Positions 27,401-39,547 of a stretch of 64,000 nucleotides of DNA are shown here, one piece after another. Made by a program: the position numbers and the translations under genes. The DNA is from Quillaja saponaria (lineage: Eukaryota > Streptophyta > Magnoliopsida > Fabales > Quillajaceae): the NCBI GenBank assembly GCA_029379385.1, contig CM055608.1, positions 27,154,350 to 27,218,349 on the forward strand, written 5' to 3'. Position 1 is the first letter of the stretch. Each line of letters begins with the position of its first letter. Below the pieces are notes generated by a model. The model was not told the origin of the DNA, did no database searches, and saw only the letters and a program-made list of their open reading frames with translations.

Positions 27401-28410
27401 GAGCAACACGATGTATTAGTAATCATGATTAATTTATCTTGAATTTTCACAAGATCTCATGTGATCTATTATAATTATGAGTCCTTTCTGGAGCAGCATT
27501 TCTTGAGAGAACCCTGGAGATCCAAGTACCACAGTGTGCAAAAACATCCTCCTTGTACCTTGTTAATGCTGAAAACTGTACAGTAGTAGTAAGTATTACA
27601 TCATGTTTACATTCATGGTAATAATAAGAAATGACAGAGAAGAATGAAGAAAAATAAGGGATAAAGATGTTGTACTTTAAAAAACCAGGTGTAGTAGGGA
27701 GCTGGGAATCAGAAGTTATGTTATCCAAGCGCTTGAAGTCAAATCTGTTTCAGAAGAGTAAAAAGAGTTACAGTTTATGCACCAGAAAAGAAGGTGAAAG
27801 ATCCTAAAACCATACTAGCCTTTTAGTAAACAGCTAAGTAAAACTGTTTCACTTTCTTCTCCTTCTATACAGCTTCATCCTTACTCTCTTAAATCCCCAC
27901 AAGGTTCCTAGGAACTTCAGTAAGTTTAAAGACAAATGTAGACAAAATATGAGGCTGTTCAGGTTGAATTGTTTCATTCACCTTTCTTTGCTTCATGCCA
28001 AATTGCCAACTCAAAATCTATATCCCTTTGTCTCCTTTAATTTGTGTCTGTGTAAAACAGTATCAGAAAAGAAAGCCAAAGTTTTGTTTTGGAGTTGTGG
28101 GGTTCGGCATAGTCTCTTACAAGTCAAACTTGATTTAACTATAAATTTAGGTACAACATATATATCTATCCCCCTGTATATATGCTGCTTATGCAATCTA
28201 TTTTTGCAGAACCTATGAATTTGTAGCAGATGATCACACTCCTATGCAGGCAATTCCAGTCTTAGTATCTTTATTGATGAACACAAAACTTAGTCATTGA
28301 AGATGGTACAGAGGTACATAGTCATCTTTTTCTTTACAGTTTAACAGTATAAGTTATGTTCAATGTAAATTGCATACCTGTATTCATACTGCTAGCTACT
28401 TATATTACAT
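24484..28410. other. Intergenic between the receptor kinase and MIR160
   Basis: This holds the 3' region of the receptor kinase gene and probably the MIR160 promoter (last 1-2 kb). A local duplication lies at 26150-26452. A 48-codon frame without an ATG at 25437-25583 looks coding-like (see findings). Frames at 25010-25291, 27447-27728 and 27949-28218 have no recognised similarity. Confidence 0.4.
26150..26452 (+). repeat. Imperfect local duplication, two copies of about 115 bp, 180 bp apart
   Basis: 26152-26265 and 26331-26450 share CTTGAGA(A)CTAGATGGAGGG, TTTTTCTTATCTTCATTGA and AATGCTTTT, then diverged CTGTCAGCTTGAGAGCATCA / CTGCCAACTTAAGGCATTAT, and TTTACATTTG. Copies differ by point changes and a small indel. 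No gene is associated. Confidence 0.75.
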
Positions 28411-28420
28411 ATATACTTCT

Positions 28421-28520
28421 TTAAGTGGGCATGCCTGGCTCCCTGTATGCCATTTGCAGAGCACATCAAAACCATTGATGGCCTTAACAAACGGCATGCC
28501 AGGAGCCATGCATGCATATT
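28421..28520 (+). ncRNA. MIR160: MIR160 precursor hairpin
   Basis: The 21-base sequence at 28432-28452 (TGCCTGGCTCCCTGTATGCC plus A) equals conserved plant miR160. The 3' arm at 28494-28514 (GCATGCCAGGAGCCATGCAT plus G) pairs with it. Placing the two 21-mers with 2-nt 3' overhangs at each end gives 16 of 19 base pairs (one of them G-U), as expected of a DCL1 product. The loop is about 41 nt and pairing continues into the base of the stem. miR160 is on the 5' arm, as in known precursors. It directs cleavage of ARF10/16/17 auxin response factor mRNAs. The extent of the primary transcript is not visible. It lies about 4 kb downstream of the CCR-type kinase, like Arabidopsis MIR160A next to CCR2. 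Confidence 0.96.
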
Positions 28521-30672
28521 ATGTATGATGCACTTATAATGAATTGGAGTGTTTTTATTTCTAATTAGTCTTATATTTTATAGTTTTATATAGTCTTCCT
28601 TGGTCTTTACTTTTGAGTATATTAATACACTGTATCAACAAGTTAAAGTATATTGAGCCGAATTAATAGTTTTTAATTAGGACCTAACTTGTATAATTAT
28701 AATAATTATATAATTATCCTTGATTTATTGTGAATTCATTATTTTAGAATATTTTACATATTTTTGCATAGTTTATATAATTAGGATTTTATTTTGTATA
28801 TTTAGTAAGACATGTAACATAATTACTATTCAGTTCAACTATACACATATTCATCTCACTCGCGATTATACTTCCGACTCAATCTAGTTCCATTCATTAA
28901 TCATATTATCAATCTTTGTACAGTTTTTCTGGTTTCTTTTTGTATATTTATGTAATACAATTGCCGTTCAACTATACACAATTTGTTTACAATGATGACT
29001 GATATTAGTCAAAGTTAGTAAATATGGTGTGCAAGACTGAACTATAGAGGAAAATGAATTGTTGTTGCGCATGATTAATGTGACCTAGACATGGTCATGC
29101 AGAACGACAATGATTTGGAGCCCTGTCATAAATGGCCATAATAATTGGACTTTGAATCAGGACAGGACTCGATGACTGTTATAAATACTTGTTACCCTTT
29201 TGGGTACGCATGAAATCAGGGAGAGTTCAGGTTTTGAAATCTGAGCATCCTCAATGCCCATAGAGTCAGTCAATAGCTAATCAACCAGTTGACATTTGTG
29301 GCCTTGATTTTCCAATTCCTTGCAAACAAATAAGCGCCACCTGTAAGAATTACGTTAGATGGGTTCATCCACAGTTAACTCTATATAGACAAATAAAAGT
29401 TGCTGTCCTTGTCCTCAAAGGCTGCTAATACTGCCATGACCGCAAACCAGATGAAATATATCATGGTCATCTAACTTTTTAAACATGCACATGTTTAAAA
29501 TTTGTCTTTATTCTGTATTTCAAAAAGAATCGTACTTTTTAACATTGATACTGGTGAGACTATCAAAATATTTCCCTACTTGGTTGGCAACCAAACAGTA
29601 CTGCCCCAAATAAAAATCTTTTTTAATCCGTCACATTTTTCCTTATGCCTTCCTTGGTTCATGCATCTGCTTTCCTAGCAAATAGATTTATTAATATTTA
29701 AAAAAATAAAAAAATTAATCAAACATTATTAGGATCAATTACCAATTAAGGCCAAACAGAAAGGCATTGAACTAGAAGTTCATTAAGCTGAAAACTAATT
29801 TTTTTTTTATGTCTAAAATTGCTAAGTTTGGATTTCTATTTAATCACTATTATATATATGTTAGTAACTAATTAGTAGGGGGATCTTTTAGTTTAGATTT
29901 TACTTAATTGAAAGTTCTTGGTATTGTACCCTTAACTTAATAAACATTAGGTTGAAGCTCATTCATGGTCTTCTGTTAAAAATCTCCTAGCTAGGAATAT
30001 CTGCTACATAGACAGGTTCTATTAGGAAATTATCATAAGGGTGTCAGCTGATAATGACTTTTTGCTGCAAGCAGCTCTTTTGAAGGAGGCTTTCTGTTTT
30101 TTTATTTTTTTAGTGGTCAAGTGAAATTCATGTGTTTATATGTCGCATTGACTAATTCACATTTCTAGTAGAGACAAAGACATTAGGCCAAACTCTTAGC
30201 GTGAAGGTGATTTTTCTTTGCCTACATAGATGAAAGCATTGAAGAAAACAGAAAATGGGACAGGTTGATCTCTGGAGAGGATAATACAAATAGTAATCTG
30301 TCTTCATTCTTCCTAACACAGTAGCTATCCAGATAGTGTAATTAAAATAAAGTATTTCATTTTCTTCTTGTGTTGGACAATAGAATGGAGTCACTTTATA
30401 TATGAACACAACTCTTAATTTGGACACAAATTCAACACAAACAACCATAAGAGCTTGACAATCATCAGGCTCCTCCTATTGGAGTACCTTCCGTGGTTGA
30501 AACGGTCTCCTTGAAAGCTGGCCATATTTATTAATCAATTTATGTAACACAAAAATTAGTACAAGGGCCATATATATCAAAGCAAAACAAGGTTAAGCCC
30601 TTGCAAAAAAATGTAGAAATCCCTTGTGGGTGTGACTGCTGTACCACAATGTGAATTAACCTTGCTAGTAAT
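28521..30672. other. Intergenic between MIR160 and the cytoplasmic kinase gene
   Basis: AT-rich DNA with one recognisable relic of a kinase exon (29205-29345). The last few hundred bases before 30673 are the likely 3' UTR of the minus-strand kinase. Nothing else was recognised. Confidence 0.4.
29205..29345 (-). pseudogene. Relic of the last exon of a receptor-like cytoplasmic kinase
   Basis: The minus strand reads LFVCKELENQGHKCQLVD, a stop, then MGIEDAQISKPELSLIS. It parallels the neighbouring intact kinase exon at 30673-30996, which reads [20 protein letters not shown] and then [18 protein letters not shown]. Nucleotide similarity is direct: TTTGAAATCTGAGCATCCTC here against TTAGAAATCGGAACATCTCT there, and CATGAAATCAG in both. 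It lies about 1.5 kb downstream of the intact gene in the same orientation, so it is most likely the decayed remnant of a tandem duplicate. Upstream exons were not found. Confidence 0.75.
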
Positions 30673-32335
30673 CTAACGGCCAACTTTGGCTGGACTCCAA
30701 ATGTAGTTTGAAGAAGGTCCCGAGGAGCTTGATTCCTGTAAAGAATGCCTTCTGGCCATTTTGATTTTCATGAAATCAGCAATAAACCCGGGTTTAGAAA
30801 TCGGAACATCTCTAATGTCCCTCGTCTTAGTCAGAATCTCCACAGCCACTGACATTCTTGGCCGGAGACTGGAAGTTTCTTGCACACAAAGTAACCCCAA
30901 TTTTAGGAACATAATTGCTTCTTCCTCATGAAAGTCCTTACTAAGTATAGGATCAACCATTTGCAAAAGACTGTTAGTCTGATATGCTTCCCATGCCTGC
31001 AAATATTCACAAACAATATGCCTTTCACTTGAGAAACATACAGCACTGGTAATCTTTGCATTCAATGCTAAATTAATCTGGTTTACCTTCTCTACTAAAA
31101 AATGTTCTTTATAATCTTCACCTAAATCTACAACTGCTTGGCCAGTAACAATTTCTAAGAGTAGTACTCCAAAGCTATAAACATCTGATTTCCGTGTTAA
31201 ATGTCCGGTAACGGCGTATTCTGGAGCAAGATAACCCCTTTTGGAAAAAAAAACCCATTAAACCATTAGCAATAACATGTAAGAGAAGAAAAAAAAGACA
31301 ATGTTCATCGTAGTTATGTCAACTTACATTGTCCCAGCAACTCGAGTACTAATATGAGAATGCTCCTCTCCAAGTAACTTAGCTAAACCAAAATCTGAAA
31401 CTCTTGGGTTGAAATTTTGATCAAGAAGTATATTTCTAGCTTTGATATCTCTGTGCACAATATGAGGCTTAACCTCCTCGTGCAGATGGCGAAGCCCACA
31501 GGCCACTCCTATGGATACCTTTCGCCTCACATCCCAACTGAATTTCATCCTGTTCTGCTCTCCACCTATCAATTAAAACCCATAAAAAAAAAAATTAATT
31601 ATGATAAAATTGAATTCCTTTTTGAATAATGCATAAGAGTTTCTGAATTCTAAGATTACCCAACAAACTTTGTGTAAGGCTGTTGTTTTCCATGTAATCA
31701 TAGACTAAATATCTGTTAGCTCCCTCAACACAACATCCACGAAGAGGGACAAGATTTTCATGCTTGATATCAGACAGTGCAGCTAATTCAGCTATAAACT
31801 CCCTCTCCCCTCTCATGGATTCTGGCTCAACAGCTAGAACCTTTGCAGCCACAAATACACCATCCCGAAGCCGACCCTAATTCACAATCCAAAACCCAGA
31901 TAAGAAAAAAAAAAATTGTTTTACATAAAAAGATTTAAACTTTGACAATCCCACCTGAAGTTCTGTTCTATTCAATCAAATATGCTACATTGAATTAGCA
32001 GGAAACTAATAGAAACAATCTTTACCTTGTAAACAGAGCCAAACCCACCTTGACCAACTTTATTTGAGAAATGAAAAGAATTGGTAGCAGATTTCAGTTC
32101 GTTATAAGTGAAGAGACGAAAATTTCCATCATTATGTCCACCTGGGTCTGTTGAGGAACGTAAGAGACAACCAATTAAAGAATATGATGAAAATGAAAAT
32201 AAAAAGTTTGAGCAACCTATTTTAATTTAGCTCTTAATGTTTGAAGCAATTTTCTTTGTTCAATTTACCATGCCTGCTCTGATCAATGGCTGGCTGTGAA
32301 GAGAAGCAGCTTGGAAAATAACAAGGAATCTTCAT
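30673..32335 (-). CDS. Receptor-like cytoplasmic Ser/Thr kinase, CRPK1-like, six exons
   Basis: Six exons on the minus strand: 32335-32269, 32147-32026, 31876-31660, 31565-31328, 31237-31087 and 30996-30673. All have GT-AG introns of 90-149 bp. They join in phase to 1119 nt, 372 residues. The start [20 protein letters not shown] has Cys residues suited to palmitoylation but no signal peptide or membrane segment. The kinase domain covers about residues 47-325: glycine loop [11 protein letters not shown] (54-64), Lys75 in [12 protein letters not shown] (173-180), DFG (193-195), [14 protein letters not shown] activation segment, [12 protein letters not shown]. All catalytic residues are present. 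The Ser-rich tail ends WSPAKVGR. Closest recalled relatives are Arabidopsis CRPK1 (At1g16670) and At3g09010. A substrate cannot be inferred. A 57-nt G tract lies just upstream, and a tandem-duplicate relic lies 1.5 kb downstream. Confidence 0.93.
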
Positions 32336-32385
32336 GGCACAAATCAAAGCTTCTAAATCTTCGTTTAATGTCAAGGAATTAGAGA

Positions 32386-32387
<2 letters not shown>

Positions 32388-32444
<57 letters not shown>
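32388..32444. repeat. 57-nt uninterrupted poly-G (poly-C) tract
   Basis: Fifty-seven consecutive G residues follow an AGAGAGA lead-in and precede GAGGAGTAGCAG. The tract starts 53 bases upstream of the minus-strand kinase ATG, so the sense strand has poly-C in the leader or core promoter. Long G homopolymers are very rare in plant genomes and can form G-quadruplexes. The exact length is uncertain because such tracts are poorly sequenced. The glycine-repeat frame across it is an artefact. Confidence 0.9.
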
Positions 32445-32445
<1 letters not shown>

Positions 32446-34330
32446 GGAGTAGCAGACGAAAGAATCATCTTAAATGTAAAGAAATGAGGACCTGGAATGG
32501 AATAGAAAATGACTTTGAAAGCTTCTTTCCTACCTGGAATTCTTATTTTTCATTTTCCCTACACAATAAATTCCAGAAAGTGATTATTTTTTAAAATTTC
32601 TTTGGATTTTCCAACCACCTAACTAATAAACAATTTAAACGTTGACCTTTTTTTTTTTTTTTGAGTCTTAGGTAGGCCTGGTTATAATAATATGTATTAT
32701 TTTTATTAATTTTATGAGTTTAAAATTTTTTGAAAATGTTTATAAAAAGTAAATATTTTATAATTTTTTTAATCTCAATATGTATAATTTGTTTTTAATT
32801 ATACGGTGAATAAATTGAGATTTTCATAATTCTAACAACTAAAACAAAAACAATAAAAATTAATAAAAAACAATAAAAAATTATATAATTTTAACTTTTA
32901 ATATATTATTAATTTTATTAATCGAATGATCAAAGAAATAGATGTTTAATTTGTATTTCAGCATATAATATATGATTAGTTAATGAATATAAATACTAAA
33001 TCTCTTTCTTCATACTTTCACTATCCAAATCGTTTTTGTGCGTATAACTATTTGACAAATGGAATATAGCCTAGCTAACCGTACAATTTAAAAAATGTCA
33101 TTATACACTAATTAATTTAGTAAATTTGCCTCTAATTTTATTCTTGTTATAATGAGTCCAAAATAATAATTTGACTTTGCCTAAGTGTAAAAGGTAATGC
33201 ATTTGATTGTCAAGTACAAGTAAAACACTCCAAATGTCATTTGTTTAACTAAACAAGTTGATCACCTAATATGTCATTTACATCAAAATAAAATCAGCCT
33301 GGCACACGTGCACACGTAAGTAAAATGTGTCCAATATTTTTATTTAAGATATTGAGAGATATAGTATTTGCTTAGACCTTCAAAACTTTATTTAAAAAAT
33401 CAACATGGATAATAATTATATATTTCTTTTTAAAATGTCAAACACTTAATATGTAATTGCAGTTAGCATATAATAATTTATTTAAAATATAAGTTTTTTC
33501 TAATTAGTTTAGGATACTTATTATGATAATTTACACTACATATCTTGAAGGTTGTGTCACGAAATTACCAAAGTATCATTTGTGATAGGTTAAGAAAAAA
33601 AAATTAATAAGAAATTTATTTCATTAATCCAACTGAATTTAAAATTTAAAATTCTTGCCCCCACTAATTTTTAGATTTACACTTTTTTTTTTCTCATTTA
33701 ATTTTATAAATAAATTAAAGAAAATGTCAAATTGTAATTGAATTACTTCATAGAACATATCAACCTAGGTCACTAGCTAAAATTCAATAAAAAATTTATT
33801 AATTTTTAAAAATAAGATTCTCATACTATTTGTAAAAAAATAAATAAATTGTGTCAAGATAAATTTTTAAAAATCATATACACTAATTTACACATGATTA
33901 TTATTTTATTTTATTTTTTAACTAAGCATTTCTCATCATTTATTAGTTTAGTAGTTTGAAAATGTCTAAGGTCTTACAAAAAATGTGTCTATAATTTTTA
34001 CTTACACTCTATTGTTTCGTTATTTGATTAATCGAGTATTATCTTTTGCCTCAATTGTCTTGAAATAATTTAACAAAAATAATCAAGTATTTGGTTTTAA
34101 AGCACATCAACATCTTGTTTGGGATACAAAAAATTTTATTGCACAAATTTTTAAATAATAAAAAAAATTATTGTTACAAGACCTCTTATTAAATATCATG
34201 TTGTAATTTTTTAATTTTTTTTTAGAATTATATCATTGTAAAAATAATAAAAATTATGGTATATGTTGTAAAAAAAATAAAATTGGTGTGCATATACATT
34301 AGCAAAATAAATAAATTTAATATATGCATA

Positions 34331-34368
<38 letters not shown>

Positions 34369-35941
34369 TTTAATGGAATGGGTGAAAATAGTTTTAGTAT
34401 ATTGTAATTAATGAACTATTACTTTTAAAATAATTCGAATTCCAATAACGGTAATTTTAAAAGGTACCCTCAAAATATCGATTAAAAAATTATCAAATAT
34501 GTCATACGTTTGAGTTCTAAGTGCACACATAACAAAAATACGCTTTTGTTTGTAACAAAATTATCATGCACGAATAAAAAATAAATTCATGCATTCTCTT
34601 ATATTATCCCTCTCCTTTAAAATTAATATAATTTAATAGATATGGAAGTTAGGTTTCTGAAATTTATAGTTAGCAATAAGGTTGAGATATTGGACAGTTC
34701 GATCGATTTTGAACTATTACAAAGCAAACCAATCAAGTTTGTTTGCTAAAGCCCAAGAGACAAAACTGACCAAAGTCGGTTATCAGTTATTTGGATCCGC
34801 CATGTTTTTAGTTTAAAACAGGCAGGTTGGCTCCCTTTTTTTAATTAGCCTTTCAAATGAATCCGGCCCAAACAAATGTTATATGTCCAATATTGTTGTT
34901 GAGGCCCAATAACAAAGAAATCAGCCCAATAGAAAAAATTATAAGCCTAAATATGCCCAAAACATCACTTTTTTACCTGTTAACAGTCAAATACTAATGT
35001 AAAAAACTAAATTGTTAATTAGCCCAAAAGGAAAATCCTAGTGGGGATGAATAGGTTTTTCAATTAAAAATCTTAACTTCTTGTTGTGTTTAAGAATCTC
35101 ACAAAGAGTAATTAATCAATCAACTTTAAGTTTCACAATGAATTTATAGTGGGTCATTAATTCCTTTAACTATAATATTCAGCTCTCAAGTACCACTTGA
35201 GAGTTCAAATCCACTATCACTAAATTCACAAGGCTCAATCAACTTTTACAACTACTAGGCTCAACAAATCTTAACAAGTTTTTCATAACTCGAATTGAAT
35301 AGAAAAGTTATCAAGGGTAATCATAAACTCTATTTCTCACTCACTCTTTCAACATAAAGCAAAAATGTGATTAGGAAAATCACTTACACTCAAATAACAA
35401 AACAATCAGATGGAGATGAATTCTTAAGCAAACATAGAATAATGAATATGAATGTTAGATTCTTTGTCTGGAAATTTTTAAATGTGAAAGTGAGGGCTCG
35501 AAGAATTTGAATTTCACAGTTGGTGGTTCTTTGTTGATTCATCTCTTTGTCATGGCTTCTTCAACTTTTAGACTCAACTTATTTATAGTTATTCTCAGTC
35601 AATTTTAGATCATTGCCTCAGACGATGCAAAATGGGAGTAAAAGGATAACCATTTATGTCATTTCTTTGAGTTTCTGATCATACACTGTAATTCTCGAGA
35701 GGTAGTGTTTTATACAATCAAAGTGGGTAGAGATACCAATCTTATCTTCTTAGCTACATTATTTTGTCTGTATTTGAAATTGGTGTGAAGAAGCTTTAGT
35801 TTATATCAACTGAGTAACCTTTAACTGACTAATAATGATCTACTGTAAAAGTTTCAGTTGATAGAATTTGATCTGTTTTGAGTTGAAAAACCTATAGTCT
35901 TCTCTTGCCGAATGAAAAACAAGAGGGCAGAGGGCATAGAG
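32445..35941. other. Intergenic, AT-rich
   Basis: This includes the kinase upstream region and long A/T-rich DNA with a (TA)n run at 34336-34362. Near 34650-35050 there are GGCCCAA-type motifs and degenerate sequence resembling hAT-type MITE interiors (AAAGTCGGTTATCAGT). No gene was recognised. Confidence 0.4.
34336..34362. repeat. (TA)n microsatellite
   Basis: About 13 TA dinucleotides in a row, preceded by two TATGCA units. An ordinary simple repeat. Confidence 0.8.
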
Positions 35942-37668
35942 TGTTAGGAATCAGTGTAAATAGGACAATCATATGCTCAGCGAGATTTAAAAATTTTGAT
36001 TCCTTTAACCCGAAATCACCTTATGATTATATAAAAGATCCTAATTATAGTTTAACAATTAAACAAGTAGAGAACTATGTATCTCCGAGACTTTTAATTC
36101 TTTCGTTGTATTCTTGATTTGGAGTTCACTCTTTTGTTGATTCATCAAGAACACAGCAACGAGACAGGTGTCCCGTCTCTAAGTGCATCTACACGAATAA
36201 ATCCAACTAAAGATATTCATGCTTGAAGATGAAAGGGCTTACCAAGGGATTTCTTGTGTCCTTAGCACAAGTTACCGAATCTCTCTTATAATTTAGAAAC
36301 TCTCATTAGCCTAAAATGATGGATTTTAGGTTCTCTGTACAGTACGTACAATTATTTTTCTCTTGTGTTTATTTTTAGTTTGGTAAGTCTTATATTTTAT
36401 AAAGATTAATCACCTCCTTATGTATTGGACAATCCTAACACATTAGAGATTATGCTAATATTATGATTTAATCATAATTAAATCTAATGCCTAACAAACT
36501 ATAATAATTACGTGATTCCAAAACTCTCCTTAGTTGAATATCGTTATTTTGTGTGTTACCCCTTAGATTCAAACTATTGATGGTAGTAGACATGTAACTT
36601 TTACATATTTATTATTGGACCCTGTCCAATTAAATTAGAACTCATTCTAATTATTTAAATTAAAACTTCTTTTACTTCATCCCTTTAATTAAGATTAATT
36701 AATTAATTATCTATAGATAATTAATTATCAGGGTTTCCTACAAGTCAAGATTGGTGTCTAGCAGCACATGATGACTACTCATAATAGTATGAATATGGCT
36801 GTGAACCTTTTGAACATTTCTGTTAACAGTTACTATGCAATTCAATCATTCTATCACGCAATGTCCCGATTAAATCTATTTGGGTATGGAAATAATGTTA
36901 AACCCTAAATTTAATCATATGTGTTTAATCTTAAGATTATAACTTCATTAGAAAATTAGAAACTTATATTCTAATATTCACCCTGCTATGACCATAGACT
37001 TTAAGTTAAATCTTTTATAGAATACATATGACATTCTCTCTTTTCTACTAAGAGTGATAGATCATACATATGACATTCACATATCTCCATATGCAAGTGA
37101 TTATACCCAATTACTATTTATTAGGGTGACTCATTAATAAAATCAGAAATAGTATCAAAGTATAATGACGTACATACAAGATAACTATGATATCTCAAGT
37201 CAAAGGATTATTTGCACAACTGTAACATAAGAAGCCACTATTGACATGTAAAGAAACTCCATATATGTGCTCTCAGTTGAGTCAGTTCAGTGAACTTATT
37301 CTCTAATGAGCACCTACATATCTATCTTAGTGTCTCATATACAAGTAACTATGAAATCAGCCACCCTCAACTCTTTGAGCCAACTAAATATTAGTAATCT
37401 ATCCGGATTTACTAATGCCCTACTTAGTGATCCTATGATTAGGGAACATTTAAGAATTAAGCTTAAAGAAAATACATCTCATTAGCATGATCTCATCATG
37501 ATGCTTATTTTCATTACTTTAATTCTTTAGGCTTCATGATGGTTAATTAATAACTTTTATACATGATAATGTTTGTCACTTATATTTATTAATAATATGA
37601 ATAAGATTGTACATAAAATAATATGCCACAACATCACATGTCATTGGCTTTAGGACATACTACTAACA
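35942..37668 (-). mobile_element. Solo LTR of a retrotransposon, 1727 bp
   Basis: Read on the minus strand, the block starts TGTTAGTAGTATGTCCTAAA and ends CTGATTCCTAACA. It thus has the TG...CA ends and the short inverted repeat (TGTTAG/CTAACA) typical of LTRs. Flanking pentamers are TAGAG (35937-35941) and GAGAG (37669-37673), a 5-bp target duplication with one mismatch. Flanking DNA rejoins across it as one GA-rich stretch. No gag, pol or second LTR is present on either side, so recombination between LTRs probably removed the internal part. The superfamily (Copia or Gypsy) cannot be assigned without a database search. Short frames inside are not genes. Confidence 0.8.
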
Positions 37669-38158
37669 GAGAGGTAGAGTCGTTGTCTCCCTAAAAGCCA
37701 CAATGAAACGAGAAATGAAGGAGAAGAAAAAACTGAAAATGAATTAATGGCTTATTAGGGTTTTCTTCTCTGGGTTAGAGGCATGTTGAGTGTAGAGAAA
37801 CTTTTTTTTTTTTTTTTTCATATACGATCATCCCAGAGTAAGTGAAAACTAGTCCCTATGTATGAAAATATATAATACAATTTTGGTCGGGTCAACTAAT
37901 CAACCCTAAAAATTTGATTGCCTAAAAAACCAAATTGATCCGCTTAAGTCCAAACTGCCAAACTGACTAATAAATAGTTCTAAACAGGTTTAGTTGGTTT
38001 CGCTTCATTTCGATCGAGTGATTGGATTTTTGATTGTTCAATTAAAATGCTCAGCCCAAGCCCTGTATAAGCCAGTGAGCTTTCAATGAATAGATATTGA
38101 GCAAGTTGAAGATAGTGATCAAAACCCGCATTAAGGTTAAATAATTACAAGAATAATT
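37669..38158. other. Short intergenic stretch left of the segmental duplication
   Basis: Contains a T-tract at 37802-37818 and degenerate sequence rich in CAACTAATCAACC / AACTGACTAATAAATAG motifs, like hAT-type MITE interiors. It ends at the left breakpoint of duplication copy A. No gene was seen. Confidence 0.4.
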
Positions 38159-39547
38159 AGGCTTAGCCTTGGTAAGGAATTTAGAAATGACAAAGCCTAA
38201 TGCTTTGAGACAGAATCGTTCACAAGTTAGTCACAAAGAATGAACCATGTGGTGAATAAACCCATGTGGGTGAATAAAACAAAGAGCATGTCCCAAAAAA
38301 TAAAAAGATTAGTATATGTTTGGTGGGACCATAAATAGTGATAAGCAGCTTCAAAGGGAGAAATTCAGAAGTCCATAGTCATAAATAGTGATAGCTTCAT
38401 TCCTTCCAAATCTCATTCATTTTGGTCCAAAATAAAAATAAACTAGATTGTACTATAAGTTTTGAATTCGTTAAGACTTATATTTCATTCATTAATTTAT
38501 CTATTTACTTTTATTTTAAAGGAAGAAGGAGATGTGCAAAATCTATAATGAAATGGTGTGGCACATTCAAATCTAACAAACTCAAAATATTAATTTAAAA
38601 AAATTTGAAACATTCACTCCTGAAGTAATGAGTTTGTACTTATTATGTCCACATCCTTTTTGGGTAGAATAAAAATGCATTAAAACTAATGTAAAATTCA
38701 TATAAATTAAATGTCAAGCTATTTAAAAAAAATATATAGAACTCGAAATATGAATTTGAAAAAATGAGAAGTATTATTCAAATAAATAAAACTCACAAAT
38801 AAATTAGATTCATGTTTTTTTTAGCACATCAACACAAGTATTTGCCAAATATGTATGAAAAATATATAGGTGCACACCTCTTAGGGGTGAGAATGACATT
38901 TTCTAAAGTTGCCAAAATCAAGGCCCTAGTATAGTTATCGGGACCGAGTGAAGTTCGATAACCACTAGGATCATAATCCGTCAAATCTAATCGACTTGGT
39001 CAATTCGATCACTGAGTTGATGGATTGACCTTGAGACTGACACCTATAATGCTTAAAAAAAATTATTATTTGGTCATCATAGTGACTTGACCTTAGACCT
39101 CTAAGCTCAATAAAAAAAAAATTAGCAATTATACTATGATAAATCTTGAAAATAAGATGTTTCTTAAATAAGTACATATTAATTGACATAATACTACATC
39201 AACAATATATAATAAAATGTTTTATATATATTTAAAAAATATACCTGATTATATATTATAAAGTAGTAAAAACGGTTCAACTCCAATTGAGTGTCTGATC
39301 CTTGACCCTCTTCTTTTTCTATAATTAATATGCTCATACTGGATATGTTTGAGCCCATAATATTTGTCTTCAAATTTAGAAATGGTCGCAGCCAATGCCC
39401 ATCACCTTGCAGTCCACAGTCAACGGTACTATTCTTGTTCTTTTGCTATTGGGCCAAACTATATGACAGATGATAGGTTCAAAACCAAAATTCCATTCCC
39501 CTTTAAACAGGGCCATTACAACATCATGCAAAAGAAAAAAAAAAAAA

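Noticed and set aside
27447..27728. 93-codon minus-strand frame
   Set aside because: No recognised domain or neighbour support. Could be chance.
32334..32594. Frame with a long glycine repeat
   Set aside because: Produced only by translating the 57-nt poly-G tract on the strand opposite the kinase gene.
35905..36117. 70-codon frame at the edge of the LTR
   Set aside because: It crosses the LTR boundary and is LTR sequence, not a gene.
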